A DNA stretch of 64,000 nt from Neckera pumila (lineage: Eukaryota; Streptophyta; Bryopsida; Hypnales; Neckeraceae). Location: NCBI GenBank assembly GCA_963969595.1, contig OZ018412.1, forward strand, positions 10,480,501 to 10,544,500, given 5' to 3'. This document shows, in pieces, positions 44,005 to 55,435 of this stretch. Position numbers and translations under genes: made by a program. The notes beneath the pieces were generated by a model, which was given only the letters and a program-made list of their open reading frames with translations, did no database searches and had not been told where the DNA came from. The stretch's first letter is position 1. Each line of letters begins with the position of its first letter.

Positions 44005-44345
44005 TTTACATGAAAACCCAAATGGAATGAATGAAAGCTTCCCATGTAGATAAAAATACAACCTATGAGAAATAAATTTTTAAAATTTTTTATTTAAAGT
44101 TTTGTGAGTGTTTTTTTTTGCCTCACAAACTAAAATTTTGACTTATTGTGCCATGACTCTTGCTCCCAGGTACCAATCGAAAAGAAAATGATATTCCTAA
44201 AAAGCTAAAGTGTTTTTTTATTTTTCACAAAAAACTTAGAAAATCAAGACAAATATTTGAGACTATATAGGAACTAGTCTAAAATCCATTGTGGGTACTT
44301 GCACAAAACACTTGCCAGTTTTGGCTCAAAACGGCCTTAGTACTA
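44005..44345 (-). repeat. TTAA-family type B fragment
   Basis: Reverse orientation, matching the AAGCTTCCC...CCTCAC...CTTGCTCCCAGG...AAATCAAGAC order of type B left halves. No termini. Confidence 0.45.
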
Positions 44346-44696
44346 GAATATTATGATTTTTGGAATAAATTTTTTAAAAATAAAATAAAATATGGATAAT
44401 TTGTAAAGCATTAAAATTAACATGTGAGTGAAAATTTATTCAAAATGGCCAAGGTAGACATCCAACTGGGGGAAGTTTAAAAAAATAAACTAATTTTTAA
44501 AAGTTGGAAAAAATTACTCAATCTTTGAAACTACCACATATCCTTTCATTTCAAATTTTATAAAAAATGGATACACAATACAAAAATTATGAGCAAAAAA
44601 CTACTTGTCCAAGGCAAGGGGACAAAGAAAAAGGACTCGTGTTTTTTTGCAACGACCCTTATGTTATCCATACATACAATGAACTTTAGGGATTAA
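44346..44696. repeat. Degenerate TTAA-family fragment
   Basis: Ends GAACTTTAGGGA-TTAA (44693-44696). The interior is too decayed to assign to a type. Confidence 0.4.
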
Positions 44697-45039
44697 CCTA
44701 TTTAAGGGTTTGTGGCCCACAATGGACTATGTTGAGGGTATAAGTGGATTTTGGTCATAAAAATGGTTGTATTCTAAAAACTTTGGATGATTGCTTTATT
44801 AGCATAGTCATGCTTAAAATTTCAAAAAAATTTGGGACCAATTTGACTCAGCATGAAAGTTTTATGCCTATTCAAAGGATTGTCTTCTTGTATTTCTACG
44901 TGTAAATCAAACAAAGGCATATGTCGTATTCATATTTTGTGGTACACAGGACATATATGTCCTTTATACTTGGTAACTGGCTCGACTGGTGTCAAGTGGT
45001 TGGATGTACGCTTCCTGCTATGAGGTTTAATTTGGCAGG
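44697..45039. other. Intergenic DNA
   Basis: No feature recognised. Confidence 0.3.
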
Positions 45040-45470
45040 TTTGTCAATCCTAGTTTGTGCTCCAAGATACAGTTTGGACCCATAGAAATGATGCATGAGT
45101 TTTTCACTCAGAGGTGGAAACCTAAATGTATACCAGTTCCAGTTTGTGCTCTTGAGTATTATAGTTTGGTCATGTGGAAGATGATGGCTATGGCAGACTA
45201 AGTTTGGAAACCTAAATCTAGAATACCAGTCCTAGTTTGTGCTCTTCAATGTCACAGTTTGGGCGCTCCTTAATTGTATCGATGTTACAAAATTGCAAGT
45301 TTGTTTGCATATTCTAGCACGACGTACTCTTGAGTGTCATAGTTTAGGCGCTCCGATTTTACGCTCTTGAGTGTCACAATTTGGGCAATCCGATGCTCAC
45401 AGTTTGTACCGATGTTATGAAATTTAGAGTTTGTTAAGTTATTTTAGCACGATGTCCAAGATTGCAATTA
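45040..45470. repeat. Degenerate direct repeats, CTCTTGAGTGTCACAGTTTG
   Basis: Five imperfect units of TAGTTTGTGCTC or CTCTTGAGTGTCA and AGTTTGGGCGCTCC, plus two units of CGATGTTAC...TTCTAGCACGA. Unit spacing varies (about 35-95 bp), so this is an old, scrambled array. A related piece occurs near 768. Confidence 0.5.
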
Positions 45471-45875
45471 TATTACATGGCTTCAATGATCTAGTCTGTT
45501 TGTGCGTGTGACACTAATTTATAAAAGTCATAGACAAAATTTTGCTCTCTCACTAATAGGGCCATCAATGTAGTTCTAAGTCCGCCATGTTTACAAACGA
45601 AGGAGTGTTCAATGTGTCAATTTAATTGGTGCAGCACTTAAAGAAAGAATTATTGGAAATCAAGAAACTATTGAGAATGACTTTCCTATGAGGTTACAAA
45701 TTTGGTCAAGATTGAAGTTGAGGTTTCATTGTCTGTTGTTGTTGCTATGGAGTTTCATTGAAGGACCTTCACTTACAGGTAGCAAGAACAGGTGCAACCA
45801 GTTACCATATGACCAAAAGACCTGTAGAATAGCGTCACATCATTGTTTAACAACCTCTTTTAAGGGTTAATTCTA
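45471..45875. other. Intergenic DNA
   Basis: No convincing gene; a 60-codon frame at 45688 has no recognised domain. Confidence 0.3.
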
Positions 45876-45996
45876 TAAAGACGCTGCGGACCAAAGTGGT
45901 TTGGTGGATGATTTTACTATTAACTGTAGAAAAAAGGAATGCACCTACTGGTTGAATAATTTAGTGACTACTTTGGTCATGGAGACGGCGTCTTTA
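45876..45996. mobile_element. TAAAGACGC-ended MITE
   Basis: 121 bp. TAAAGACGCTGCGGACCAAA and TTTGGTCATGGAGACGGCGTC form imperfect inverted ends. No certain target duplication. It directly abuts the CACTA-type element that follows. Confidence 0.5.
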
Positions 45997-46000
45997 CAAG

Positions 46001-46208
46001 CACTATAAGATACCAGAGTTTTTTGATGTCTAAGTTGACGGATTTTAGGTGACATCAACTAAGACATCGCGTGTTTTTTATGTTACATTGGACGACACTG
46101 TTGACATGAAAAACACGTGATGTTTAAGTTGACGTCACCTAAAATTTGTCAACTTAGACATCACGTGTTTTTTTAAAACGACACCAAAAATACGGTTTTC
46201 TTATAGTG
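46001..46208. mobile_element. CACTA-type hairpin MITE, TSD AAG
   Basis: 208 bp. CACTATAAGATACC at the left, GGTTTTCTTATAGTG at the right, flanked by AAG on both sides (45998-46000, 46209-46211). The interior is a long inverted repeat (GATGTCTAAGTTGAC arms), foldable into one hairpin. Confidence 0.8.
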
Positions 46209-46211
46209 AAG

Positions 46212-47642
46212 GTTAAGTGGGGCAGATTTGACCGCATTAAAAAATGCAAGGTTGGGGACCATTTAATCTTACCCAAGGGAGCCTAATCCTAATGACTATT
46301 TGCCATGTTATTCAAACTTCTCTCCCAGGCATGAGACCCCTAAATGCATTGCAGTGTCCCAACCTAATGTAATAGGCTCATAAATAGAGCATCTAAGGAG
46401 AAAATCAAATCTAAGAAAAGAAAGAACCTGTCTCATCATTTTTATTTTTATTTTGGGTTGAGAGAAAAATAGAATAGAAATCAGTGGCACTTGAAATTGC
46501 AATTTTTGGACTCAAAATGAATTAGATACAATTTTCCAAAATGAAAGGTGCATAGGGCGCTATTCATGCTCTTAGACTGCAATTGGAATGAATTAAAATA
46601 GAGCAAAATAGAGCAATAGAGCAAGCCAGTCCAGAAGTTGATAAATACAGATTTGAGTATGATCATGTAAGTTCTATAAATGTGGCTTTATAGTGTCAAA
46701 AATGGAGCATTACACATGTGTATCATTCCTATTCTACAACGTGACAACTGACTAGTTTTGCACTATAGGCCAGAGTGGCCAAACAAAAAAATGACATGAC
46801 TTCTTGACAATCATTATTAATTGCATTTGATTATTGTTCCCCTTGCCATTTGAATTTTTGGCTTTTCAATTTAATCAACCATTAATGAGCGCTTAACAAC
46901 ACAACACTGTATCTCTCTTCCACTGCTTTTGGTCTTAAAATTGTGTAGTTGAAATTCTATTTTCTTCCCTCAAAAAATGAACTCCACTCTAGAAACCATC
47001 TCCACTGTTTAGGAAACTATTATAGAGTTGGTTCTTAATGCCTAATGCTTGCTCCATTTCAGAGCCTCTTCCTGTATTTGAGGACCCTAGCCACTGGCTA
47101 CTTTCCAAATAAGTTTTTTTATTTTTTTATTTTTTTTTAACATGGACAATTTCCATTAAGTTCCTACTACACCTTTAACCCTTAACCCATAAATGACGCC
47201 GTGGTCGTGTTCTAGTCGATGACTAACAGAGAATCCTTCTGTATAAGACAGAAGTGCAACTATGCATCCTTGGAATTTTATGTGGAAAGGGAAGATCATG
47301 AATAGTAGTTTGACCTCTAGTGAGCACTTTTGTTTTTTTAAAAGAAGATGATGTCATATAGTGCCAAAAGGGATGAATTCCACATTCATCAACCCCGCAT
47401 TCAACTATTCAAGGGTTAAAGGATGAACAAGGTAACTCTTGAAAGCATCCTTTTTCCTTACTGCTTGAATCATATGCTTAAATAATTGCAAGAACACTCA
47501 TTGGAAGTCAAACTATTCTAGAAGATCTCCCCTTTTCACAACAAATTTCCGAGGATGAATCGGTGCACTTCTTGTCCTAACTAGAAGAATTCCATCATAC
47601 GCCAAAAACGTCGGTGTTGACGTTTAAGGCCATTAAGGGCTA
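46212..47642. other. Intergenic DNA
   Basis: No gene recognised. TTAACCCATAAATGACGCC near 47180 resembles a TTAA element end, but no partner end was found. Confidence 0.3.
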
Positions 47643-47966
47643 AGGGAGGAGGTCCATAAAGCGCTCACTTAAGAGCTGAATCTAAATTTTGGGGAGGTGA
47701 AACTTCTTGAAATATTTTTCAGTAAATTTTCCCACAAAGACAAATGAAATTGGCATCCAACCCAAGTCGTTTCATATTTTTTGGAGCTTTGTGGAATTAG
47801 TTATGAATTTTTGAAGTTCAAATTTTGGATGCTTCGGAGGGCTCTAAAATCGCTCAACTCCTCAAATGTTCACAGCTTGTACATTGCAAAAAGCAACATG
47901 TACAAGCAGTGAACATTGAGGAGATGGGCGATTTTAGAGCCCGAGTGGTTTAAGAACCTCCTCCCT
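47643..47966. mobile_element. AGGGAGGAG MITE, TA duplication, copy 2
   Basis: 324 bp between TA sites (47641-47642, 47967-47968). Ends AGGGAGGAGGTCCATAAAGC and AAGAACCTCCTCCCT. The interior closely matches 18935-19218 (GAGCTGAA, GGGGAGGTGAA, GAATTTTTGAAGTT). Confidence 0.75.
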
Positions 47967-48083
47967 TACTAACTGTAAAAGTTACCCATTATATATTCAC
48001 GTTGATGGGTCACACTGTATCTCCGTGTGTTTTTTTTTTCTCTACAGACATAAGTGACTGTGGGTCAGCTGATTGTCAAAAGA

Positions 48084-48203
48084 GTCCCAGTACTCAATAG
48101 AAATTGATCATGTGTTTCAAGAAAAGAAACGAAAAAGGAGTCCCAGTACTCAATAGATATTGATCATGTGTTTCAAGAAAAGAAAAGAAAAAGGAGTCCC
48201 AGT
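48084..48203. repeat. 56-bp tandem duplication
   Basis: Just over two copies of a unit starting GTCCCAGTACTCAATAG and containing TTGATCATGTGTTTCAAG. Copies differ by a few bases. It lies just left of the CTAA-flanked element. Confidence 0.85.
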
Positions 48204-48217
48204 GCTTTTTGAAAGTG

Positions 48218-49189
48218 CTAACCCCTCACCGCCGCAGGGGACAAAAAGTGTCCTCACAGAAAATTCAAAGTGCTGTAACTTTTGCATCCGATACCCAAAT
48301 TCAATAAAATTTGTTGGTAAAGTTGCGCTCTCTCTTCTAGTTTGTGTGGTAAAATTTTCAGATCAATACAAGTTTTGTATTGATTTCTTGAAAGCCAATA
48401 GAAGTTCACAGGTTCAATTTGAATTCACCAAACTGCATTTGAAGGTTGCAACTTCAAGGGCTTGTATCTCTTTCATCCAATGTTTGTTTTCAATAAAAAA
48501 AATTTGGGTTACGTTCCCCTTGAAGTCTAGTTATTGTGGTAAAATTTTCATGTCAATCCAAGTTGTTTTGAATGCTTGAGACCAATTTGAAGTTCAAAAT
48601 CCCGCCATTCTTGGACTACAATGAACTTTGGCGGCTTGTATCTTCTTCATACAGTGTCCATTTCCAATAAATGTTTTTGGAAAAGTTGCGCATACTAGTC
48701 TAGTTTGTGTGGCTAAAATTTCATATCAATCCAAGAAGTTATGAGTGACTAAGAAGCATTTTAGTAGAAGGAGGTTCATCCTCATATGTGTTTTTTGCAA
48801 CTTTTCTTGCCTATTTTTTGACACTTGCAAGCCATTTTGCAAACACATTGAGTCAATTAAGTGATATTTTTTTTCACCATTGTGTTTGTATGTTGGTTTT
48901 GAATCACTTTATAGTTTCAAGTTTTTTCATTTGAGTAGGTTTAGGAACCGAATTTCACCTCCAAGTGTGTTGCAAGGAAAATTTCAGCATCTTTTTTCAA
49001 CATTAAAACATTATAATCTTGCAATCCATGCGGTCAAATGACTCCAAATTTGATTCACATCATCTACAACATGTTCACTACATGATTGTACGGTTAAGAT
49101 CTCTATAGCTTAGTGACATTGAGATCTACATCACTTCAAAAGCACTGCTGTTTTTGAACCCAAATGGGACTTGGACGGTGAGGGGCTAA
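48218..49189. mobile_element. CTAA-flanked type E element
   Basis: 972 bp. CTAA (48218-48221) then CCCCTCACCGCCGCAGGGG; right TTGGACGGTGAGGGG then CTAA (49186-49189). Inverted ends CCCCTCACCG are perfect for 10 bp. A subterminal hairpin GGACAAAAAGTGTCC and the internal GATTGTACGGTTAAGATC link it to the TTAA family. The identical CTAA on both sides suggests a variant target. A 139-codon frame at 48160-48579 runs across its left boundary and is probably fortuitous. Confidence 0.65.
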
Positions 49190-50274
49190 GTAAAAGAGTG
49201 AACAATCTATCCGTTTTTCTGACACGTCCGAATTTCTCACACCATGGCGTGGGAATAATAAATAAGGTAGGCCGTGAAGGGAACCCCACAACAGAACTAG
49301 TATCACCCACTTCAGAATTTCAGATAGCTGACTCGATCTCAGTCTCCATCATCATTCCCCTCAGTTCTCAGTGAGAGCAGCCATGGCATCCAAGTTGGGT
49401 ACCAAGGTGAAGTTTATGTATTAGATAACCGATGAGCCGCGGTAGCGGCGAGTAGGTTATTGGACATAACCGGTTGTTCACTTTTCAATCACAACCTTTG
49501 ATCTTCATGATCCAAGGGTGTAGGAAGCAAGTTGAAAGGAGAGAAGGTTATGAGTTACAACTTGTAATGGCAATGGTGATGGGTTGCCCTTGGGACGGTG
49601 CCACGTGAGTATTGAAAATTCAACAACTGGTTATGACTCGAGCCATCTTCGACTACAACACTGGCAATGTGTCTATTTTGGTCGCCGATTTGGGTTCCCC
49701 AGGTCGCCCTGCAACTATAAGCTAGCTAATACATCCGGCCACCATTTCAATTTGAAAATGTCATTAACTGTGTTTATGACAAATTTCGTTAAAATGGCGG
49801 TATTCCCAGTGCCATATTTTCCTTGTGCCATATTCCTTATGCCATTTTTTCAGATCATCTGCTCTGAACATCTAGAATTAGTATAGATTCCAAACATCCT
49901 AAGATTGTTGTAGATTTCAAACATCTAGGAACCATATAGATTTTAGACCAACCATTCTAAATAATCTAGGATTGGTATAGACTTTAGATATCTAGGAAAG
50001 GCGTAGCTTTTTCAGAATGTACCACTGCTGTAGATTTCAGAACGGCCGTTCTGAACTCAAATAACGTGCCATTGTAATGGAATGCCGCCATTTTAACGAA
50101 ATTCACCATGTTTGCTTTGCTTTTCGATTTCCACCATTTGAAAAGTTGGTTGAAAATTAAACTAACATGGGACAGTTCAATGCGTGCTTCCTGATTATGG
50201 TCCCAACTTTGGTATTCAGAATTGAATTACCTCTTTGAAAACATGCAAATTTTCTAAACACTGTCTGCCTGAAA
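49190..50274. other. Possible 5' region of the decayed ETHE1 gene
   Basis: GC-richer than nearby repeats. GCCATGGCATCC at about 49380 with a following AAG|GTGAAG could be an old first exon. It includes a MITE at 49782-50103. Confidence 0.3.
49782..50103. mobile_element. AATTTCGTTAAAATGGCGG MITE with internal repeats
   Basis: 322 bp. AATTTCGTTAAAATGGCGG and CCGCCATTTTAACGAAATT are perfect inverted ends. The interior holds about five degenerate 27-bp units of CATCTAGGATTGGTATAGAT followed by TTCAAA, and the palindrome GAACGGCCGTTC. No coding. Confidence 0.75.
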
Positions 50275-51997
50275 ATATTGTTCACTGTCAATTTTTTGGA
50301 GTGGTTTTTCGTTTGGCTGAGTTTTGCCACACTCGGGGTGTCCATGAAGCTTACCGATCCGCTTGAGAATCGAGTGGAGTGCTATGAGCAGCTCATGAGG
50401 GAGTTCGGAGACTTGAGCTCACTCACATCTTGCAAACTCATGTTCCGTGTGATAGTACCAAATCTGGCACCCTGCTGCTCAAGGTATTCAGAAACTCGTC
50501 CCAGCTCACAGTGTCACTGCATTGAAAACATTCTTTTGTAGCCACGAAGCACGGCGTGATCCATCCTTTCTATTTTAGCAAATGCTGAGATTATGCCCGA
50601 AGAAAACAGTCTGCAGCTTAGTTCTACAGCTAGTCGTGTGCGCATCTCTGTTTACATCATTGTATTCATTTTCCTCAGTCACCTCCACCTCCCTCTTGTT
50701 GTACATTTACATAATGAATGGGAGTCAGAATGGTCTTCACGGATTTCCAGTATCCAAGTAGTCTTCATGTCAGTTCGAGTGTCGGTATGTTGGTTTCTTC
50801 GAGTTCTGTTGTCTGAATGCCGACGTTATACAGGAGCACTTTCCAGGAGCCAAGTCGGTGATCTCCAAAGCGAGTGCTGCCCAGGCTGACATACTAGTGG
50901 AGGGAGGGGACAAAATTGAGATTGGTGGCCTTGTTGTAGAGGTAAACTTTCCTCTCATTTGATTACATTCTCTATGTATCACTGACACTCTGAAATTTAT
51001 TGATTGGCTCCGGAGCAAAGGGGAGGAGGCTCCGCATTGACGAAAGAATCAATTGGATTAGGACCTTACTGGAAATGCAAACAGAGAGCGTCTCTTGTAG
51101 AGTAGCGGACACTTAATTTGGGCGAAAAACACACATCAAATGGGACACTTAAATTCGGGACGGAAGGAGTAATTATTACTTTATTTTCTTCTGATGGATC
51201 GATGATTGCATTTGTATCCGCAGGTGAAGGCTACTCCTGGTCATACGAGGGGGGGTGGGGGGTGGGGGAGCTACGTGACCGTGGAAAGTCCTCAAATTCC
51301 AACGCCCTTTGCCTTCACAGGCCACAGTCTTCTCATCAGAGGAAGTGGACGCACTGATCTAGAGGTAATCCTTTATTCAAACAATTGTCTGACAGTGTGG
51401 CTCCGAATGACTTTCAGAGTGGTATAATAATTTGGTGCAATCCAGACTCTTTTGAGGTGAAAGCCAGGTTCAGATTCTTTTGCATTACCATATATTGGTG
51501 ACCAGTGATCTCAGAACAGGTTCAGGGTTTTTAGCCAAATGTCCATTTTTGGAAGATTTTTTTGGAGTTTACATTGAGGGCAGAAAAAATTAAGTAGAAA
51601 TTGAGCGAAATTTAGCCAGTTTTGGGATCGCTGTTGGTGACTGGATACAAGGCCATAAACCAAGTGAACCATAAACCAAGTGAACACGAAGCTTCCAAAG
51701 ACTCAAGTTTTGATTTAATGTTTACATCTGGCGTAATCAGTATCTAGTTTTGTGTATTCTTTTTGGTCCAAAGGTAGGTGTTACATTTTGGCCAATGTTT
51801 TGACACTCAAATTGTACAAAGCACTTAAAACAACTGTAGTTAGAACTTATATACATTACGTTTCAAGTGTCAATGTTGTGAATAACCACTAGTACAAAGA
51901 ATGTGTCGGTATGGTATTTAATTTAATTTGTTGGTGCATATTGACTCCATTGCAAGGAGGAGATGCGGAGGAGCTCTACCAATTGGTGCATTCTTAG
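50275..51997 (+). pseudogene. Decayed ETHE1-type persulfide dioxygenase
   Basis: ETHE1 is a mitochondrial iron-dependent metallo-beta-lactamase-fold enzyme that oxidises glutathione persulfide. Fragments follow its order. Ending at 50483: LAEFCH, then LTDPLENRV (family LxDPVDxxV) one frame away, then HVPCDS...LLLK where HVHADH is expected. 50834-50941: HFPGAKSVISKAS and EGGDKIEIGG. 51224-51364: VKATPGHT and FAFTGHSLLIRGSGRTD. 51957-51997: GDAEELYQLVHS then stop. Splice sites survive (CTCAAG|GTATTC, GAG|GTAAAC, CCGCAG|GTGAAG, GAG|GTAATC). Two frameshifts, loss of HxHxDH and replacement of the metal-binding Asp in FTGD by His argue for a dead gene. The C-terminal part was not found. Confidence 0.78.
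51100..51170. repeat. Stowaway-like MITE remnant
   Basis: GGACACTTAATTTGGGCG and the distal GGGACACTTAAATTCGGGAC with GGAAGGAGTA resemble the two ends of a short CTCCTTCC-type MITE within an intron of the ETHE1 remnant. The left terminus is damaged. Confidence 0.45.
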
Positions 51998-52055
51998 GTC
52001 AACATTGTTTGAAAGGAGATCAAACTCACTGGACTGGTATGGCTGTAATCTACTA

Positions 52056-52128
52056 TTCCTTCCGTGTTTGGAAATAGCGTATCCGTTTCACAACTAAGAA
52101 TGGATACACTATTTCCAAACAAAGGGAG
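52056..52128. mobile_element. 73-bp Stowaway-like MITE
   Basis: TTCCTTCCGTGTTTGGAAAT and ATTTCCAAACAAAGGGAG are inverted ends with TA on the left. It lies just after the last ETHE1 exon fragment. GCGTATCC and GGATACAC extend the hairpin. Confidence 0.65.
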
Positions 52129-52962
52129 CAGTTGTTAATTTTGTTAAATCTGTGACCCTGGTTTTCAAATTTTTCATTGCCTTTGTTTTTCATTCTTTCT
52201 CCTTCAATTGCTATTCTACACCTATTGAGCACCAGCCATTGTCTAAGCACTTGAAATTAACTGATTTTAGAAGAATCTTCTTATTGATTCTCTAAAAACT
52301 TGTTGCCTTTAACCTTGAAAATGTTCTAGAAGACAGAATGTGTTCAATGAATGATTAGTTTTTTAGGGAATCTATAGAAAAGAAGGACCCACCTGTTCAT
52401 CCTAGAATATAATAATTTTTGGCTGAATATCTTGGTGATAGGCCTCAACCTTCCAAGGTCAACATTGTTGCTAAGGGAATCTAGATTCTTTTTAAGACAA
52501 CATCTACGCTCTTGAAAAAAGAAGACAAGTCACTCACTAATCTAGGATCACCTTAAACTTGGCACGATTCTTTGACAAGCATTATTGAATGTCAGGGTGC
52601 TCTGATTTTTGAATCACATAAAGAAAAATGCAATAAAATTGGGAGAAATCTTAGAACATTACACATCTCACAAAAGTTATAAGACTAAGGTCAAAGTTGA
52701 ATTGGGCAATTTTCATGAAACTGTATCCTATTTCCAATCTTGAAGAGAATGCAACAAGTATCTAATTTTTCTCTAATTTTTCTAATAAACACTATTGGGA
52801 ACATATTTAGCTTTGGAGATCCTACCTCAAATAGCATGCATGCTTTCTATTGTGCACATTAGACTTTTGAGTCTTTTTTGACTGTTTCCAAAGACTATTG
52901 TGATTAAAGAGTTTGTAGGGGCAATTCAACTAGTCACATCTCATGAACATAAGCTCAAACTA
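52129..52962. other. Intergenic DNA
   Basis: No feature recognised; the missing ETHE1 3' exons were looked for and not found. Confidence 0.3.
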
Positions 52963-53087
52963 AGATAGGAGGTCCATAAACTATCCTTTCAACCCTACCA
53001 AAACTAATCAATGACAATAGTACACATTTCAGTATTTCTAGATAGGGGATGCATTTAGAACACGGTCAGTTTATTAAACTCCTACCT
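52963..53087. mobile_element. AGATAGGAG MITE, TA duplication
   Basis: 125 bp between TA sites (52961-52962, 53088-53089). AGATAGGAGGTCCATAAACT and AGTTTATTAAACTCCTACCT. The interior matches 33964-34100. Confidence 0.75.
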
Positions 53088-53089
53088 TA

Positions 53090-54528
53090 CCCTAGCTGCG
53101 TTCTTCCAAAAAATCGTAACCTTCTCAAGAATTTGATATTGCTTAGTGAAGTTGTTATTTATTTAATATCCGTTGTGGCAGCTCTTTACATTACCACCAA
53201 ACACATACATTTTGCCAGGGTTTGATTTCAACAGGGTTGGCCACCAAATGAGATCTTCAACTTGGATCTAATAAAACCTTCCATTTGAGTTGAAGCATGT
53301 CATTGCATTGATCAACATAACATTACAGCTTTTGGTTTGATTTTTTAGAATTTAAAACTCATAAACAAAAAAAAAAAAAAAATGATTTTAGAATTTCTTT
53401 TGGTGAAACTTGTGCAGGTATCGACTATGCGGGAGGAAAAGGTTCATAACCCTAATTTCAAGAAGAAGTGATTTGCTCATTATGTCGCAACAAGTTTGCT
53501 CAAAAATTTGGTTTCTACACGTATAAGTATAAGTACTTTGGTGTCCTAGCCATATCATGTTTAGTTTGATATATAAATAATTTAAGGCATATAATAAGCA
53601 TCTCAATAAGGGTCTTGTTGCGAAGCTCTTTAATTTGAGTGGACCTTGTAGGCATTTGGCAGTCAATTCTAATGCATTTTAGCGTGTTGTATTTGGGCAC
53701 ATTATAATGAATGAGTTTTCAAAGTGCAAAGTAAGAAAATGATACTGCACTTATATACATAAAGTCATTTTAAGGCTACATATAAAGTTTAAAGATTTAC
53801 CAAATTGCAATGGTTAGTCTTTTTAAAAATCAATTGTTGCAATCAACTATGGTAAAATCCTAGAAAATACTTAAAGTTGTGGACAAATTGCTTCCAAAAT
53901 AAGATTGAAGTTTTGAATGGTATTAATGCACCCCAGCAAGTTTCATGGAATTTTAATAGCGGCAAGGATCCAAACGGACAACTTCAATAGTTACTAGCCA
54001 ATTTTTTTAAAAATGAATGAGTCTGAGAGCATTTGATATTTGAATGAAGGTCAAGTAGGATCTTTTCTTACTCCAACAACTATTTTAGACAATAGAGGCA
54101 AGTCAAATTTCTAAGGAAATACAAATTCCTCATTTTAAGATTTTATAATTTGGAATTTGGAACTTCCACCAACTTTGGAAGACTAAACAGTGGGCTAATA
54201 TGGGCCTTTTGAAGCTAGTGGCACTATCAATTTTTGATTTAGAGCTTTTCTCCAAAAGTCAAAATAATCAATCAATTTAAATTTGACTTTTTTTTGGTTT
54301 TTGAGTAAATTAATGTTCCAACTCCAAAAGATTTGGAATTAAAGGAAAGGAGTGAGGCTTTTGGAAATGTATAAATGTCTTCTCTCTCTTCTCTCCAAAC
54401 ACCCCATTTTTTCATTTTGAAACCTTGATATTTTTATTTTAGTGTTTTTGGGCTATTTGGGCTATAATAGATTTCTATCAGACTCTGTCAATCTCAAACT
54501 AAGCAAATAAGAATATTTCATTATCAAT
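53090..54528. other. AT-rich intergenic DNA
   Basis: No gene recognised; a 92-codon minus frame at 53388-53666 is AT-driven with no domain. Confidence 0.3.
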
Positions 54529-55435
54529 TTAATCCCTAAAAGACCATTGTCCCTTCAGGGTACAAATACGTTTTTGGGCAAGTACCTACGATCTGAAATT
54601 TTCTCTTGATTTTTTGAAACTTTTTTTGGAAGTAAAAAAGCTGACTAGCTTCATAGGAATAATTTTTTCACAATTGGTGCTTGGGAACAAAAGTCATGAC
54701 CAAATAAGCTCAAAACAGGGGAAGGGGACAGCGCGGGTAGCAAAAAAAATTTGCAATTTTTTTTTTTAGTATTTTTTTCTCATAGATTATATTTTTGTCT
54801 ATCTAGAAAGCTTTGATTCATTTCATTTGGATTTGTTATGAGAAAGTTATGGACATTCTTGTTTTTGGGGCAGTTAGAGTATCTTTCTGAAAAAATAACT
54901 TGTAGGATTCATTTATGAATGCAATTTTTCAAATTTTTCAAATTTTTTTTTGCGTGGTTTAGTTTAATTGCTAGAATAATCTCACCATTGGGATTAGTGC
55001 ATTTTAATTCCATCTAAAATATATGAATATTTTACTACCTTGTACCTACTTTTATTTAACAATTTTTTTAAGAATGATAATTAAGTTTTTTTGAATTTTT
55101 TCTTTCTCCTAGATTCTCAACTCAGTTCTCTACTACAAAGATTTAAAGCTCAAAACTTTGTAGTGCAAAAATTTTAACTTAAAAATGTTCAAAGTTAAAA
55201 AATTTTAGTCTCGCAATTTGTGGAAAAATTTGCTTTTTCTACTTTAAATGCAAATATCTTGCAATTTGTGCGGTCAAAAATTCTGAAATTTTTTCCACAC
55301 TTTTTCATATTGGTTAGGTGTAAGATCCTATAGTTATATGTGAAAAAAAATCAATATTTTTTTTAACTCTTTGCTATAGAAATGGTAGTTTTTAGTGTGT
55401 TGGCAAAAAAAAGGCCTTGGTCCTTTAGGGATTAA
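54529..55435 (+). mobile_element. TTAA-flanked type B element
   Basis: 907 bp. Left TTAA-TCCCTAAAAGACC, right CCTTTAGGGA-TTAA; both sites intact. Subterminal TTGTCCCTTCAGGGTACAA hairpin. Noncoding. Confidence 0.75.

Noticed and set aside
48160..48579. 139-codon ORF
   Set aside because: It crosses the boundary of the CTAA-flanked element and a 56-bp tandem repeat; no domain and no support.
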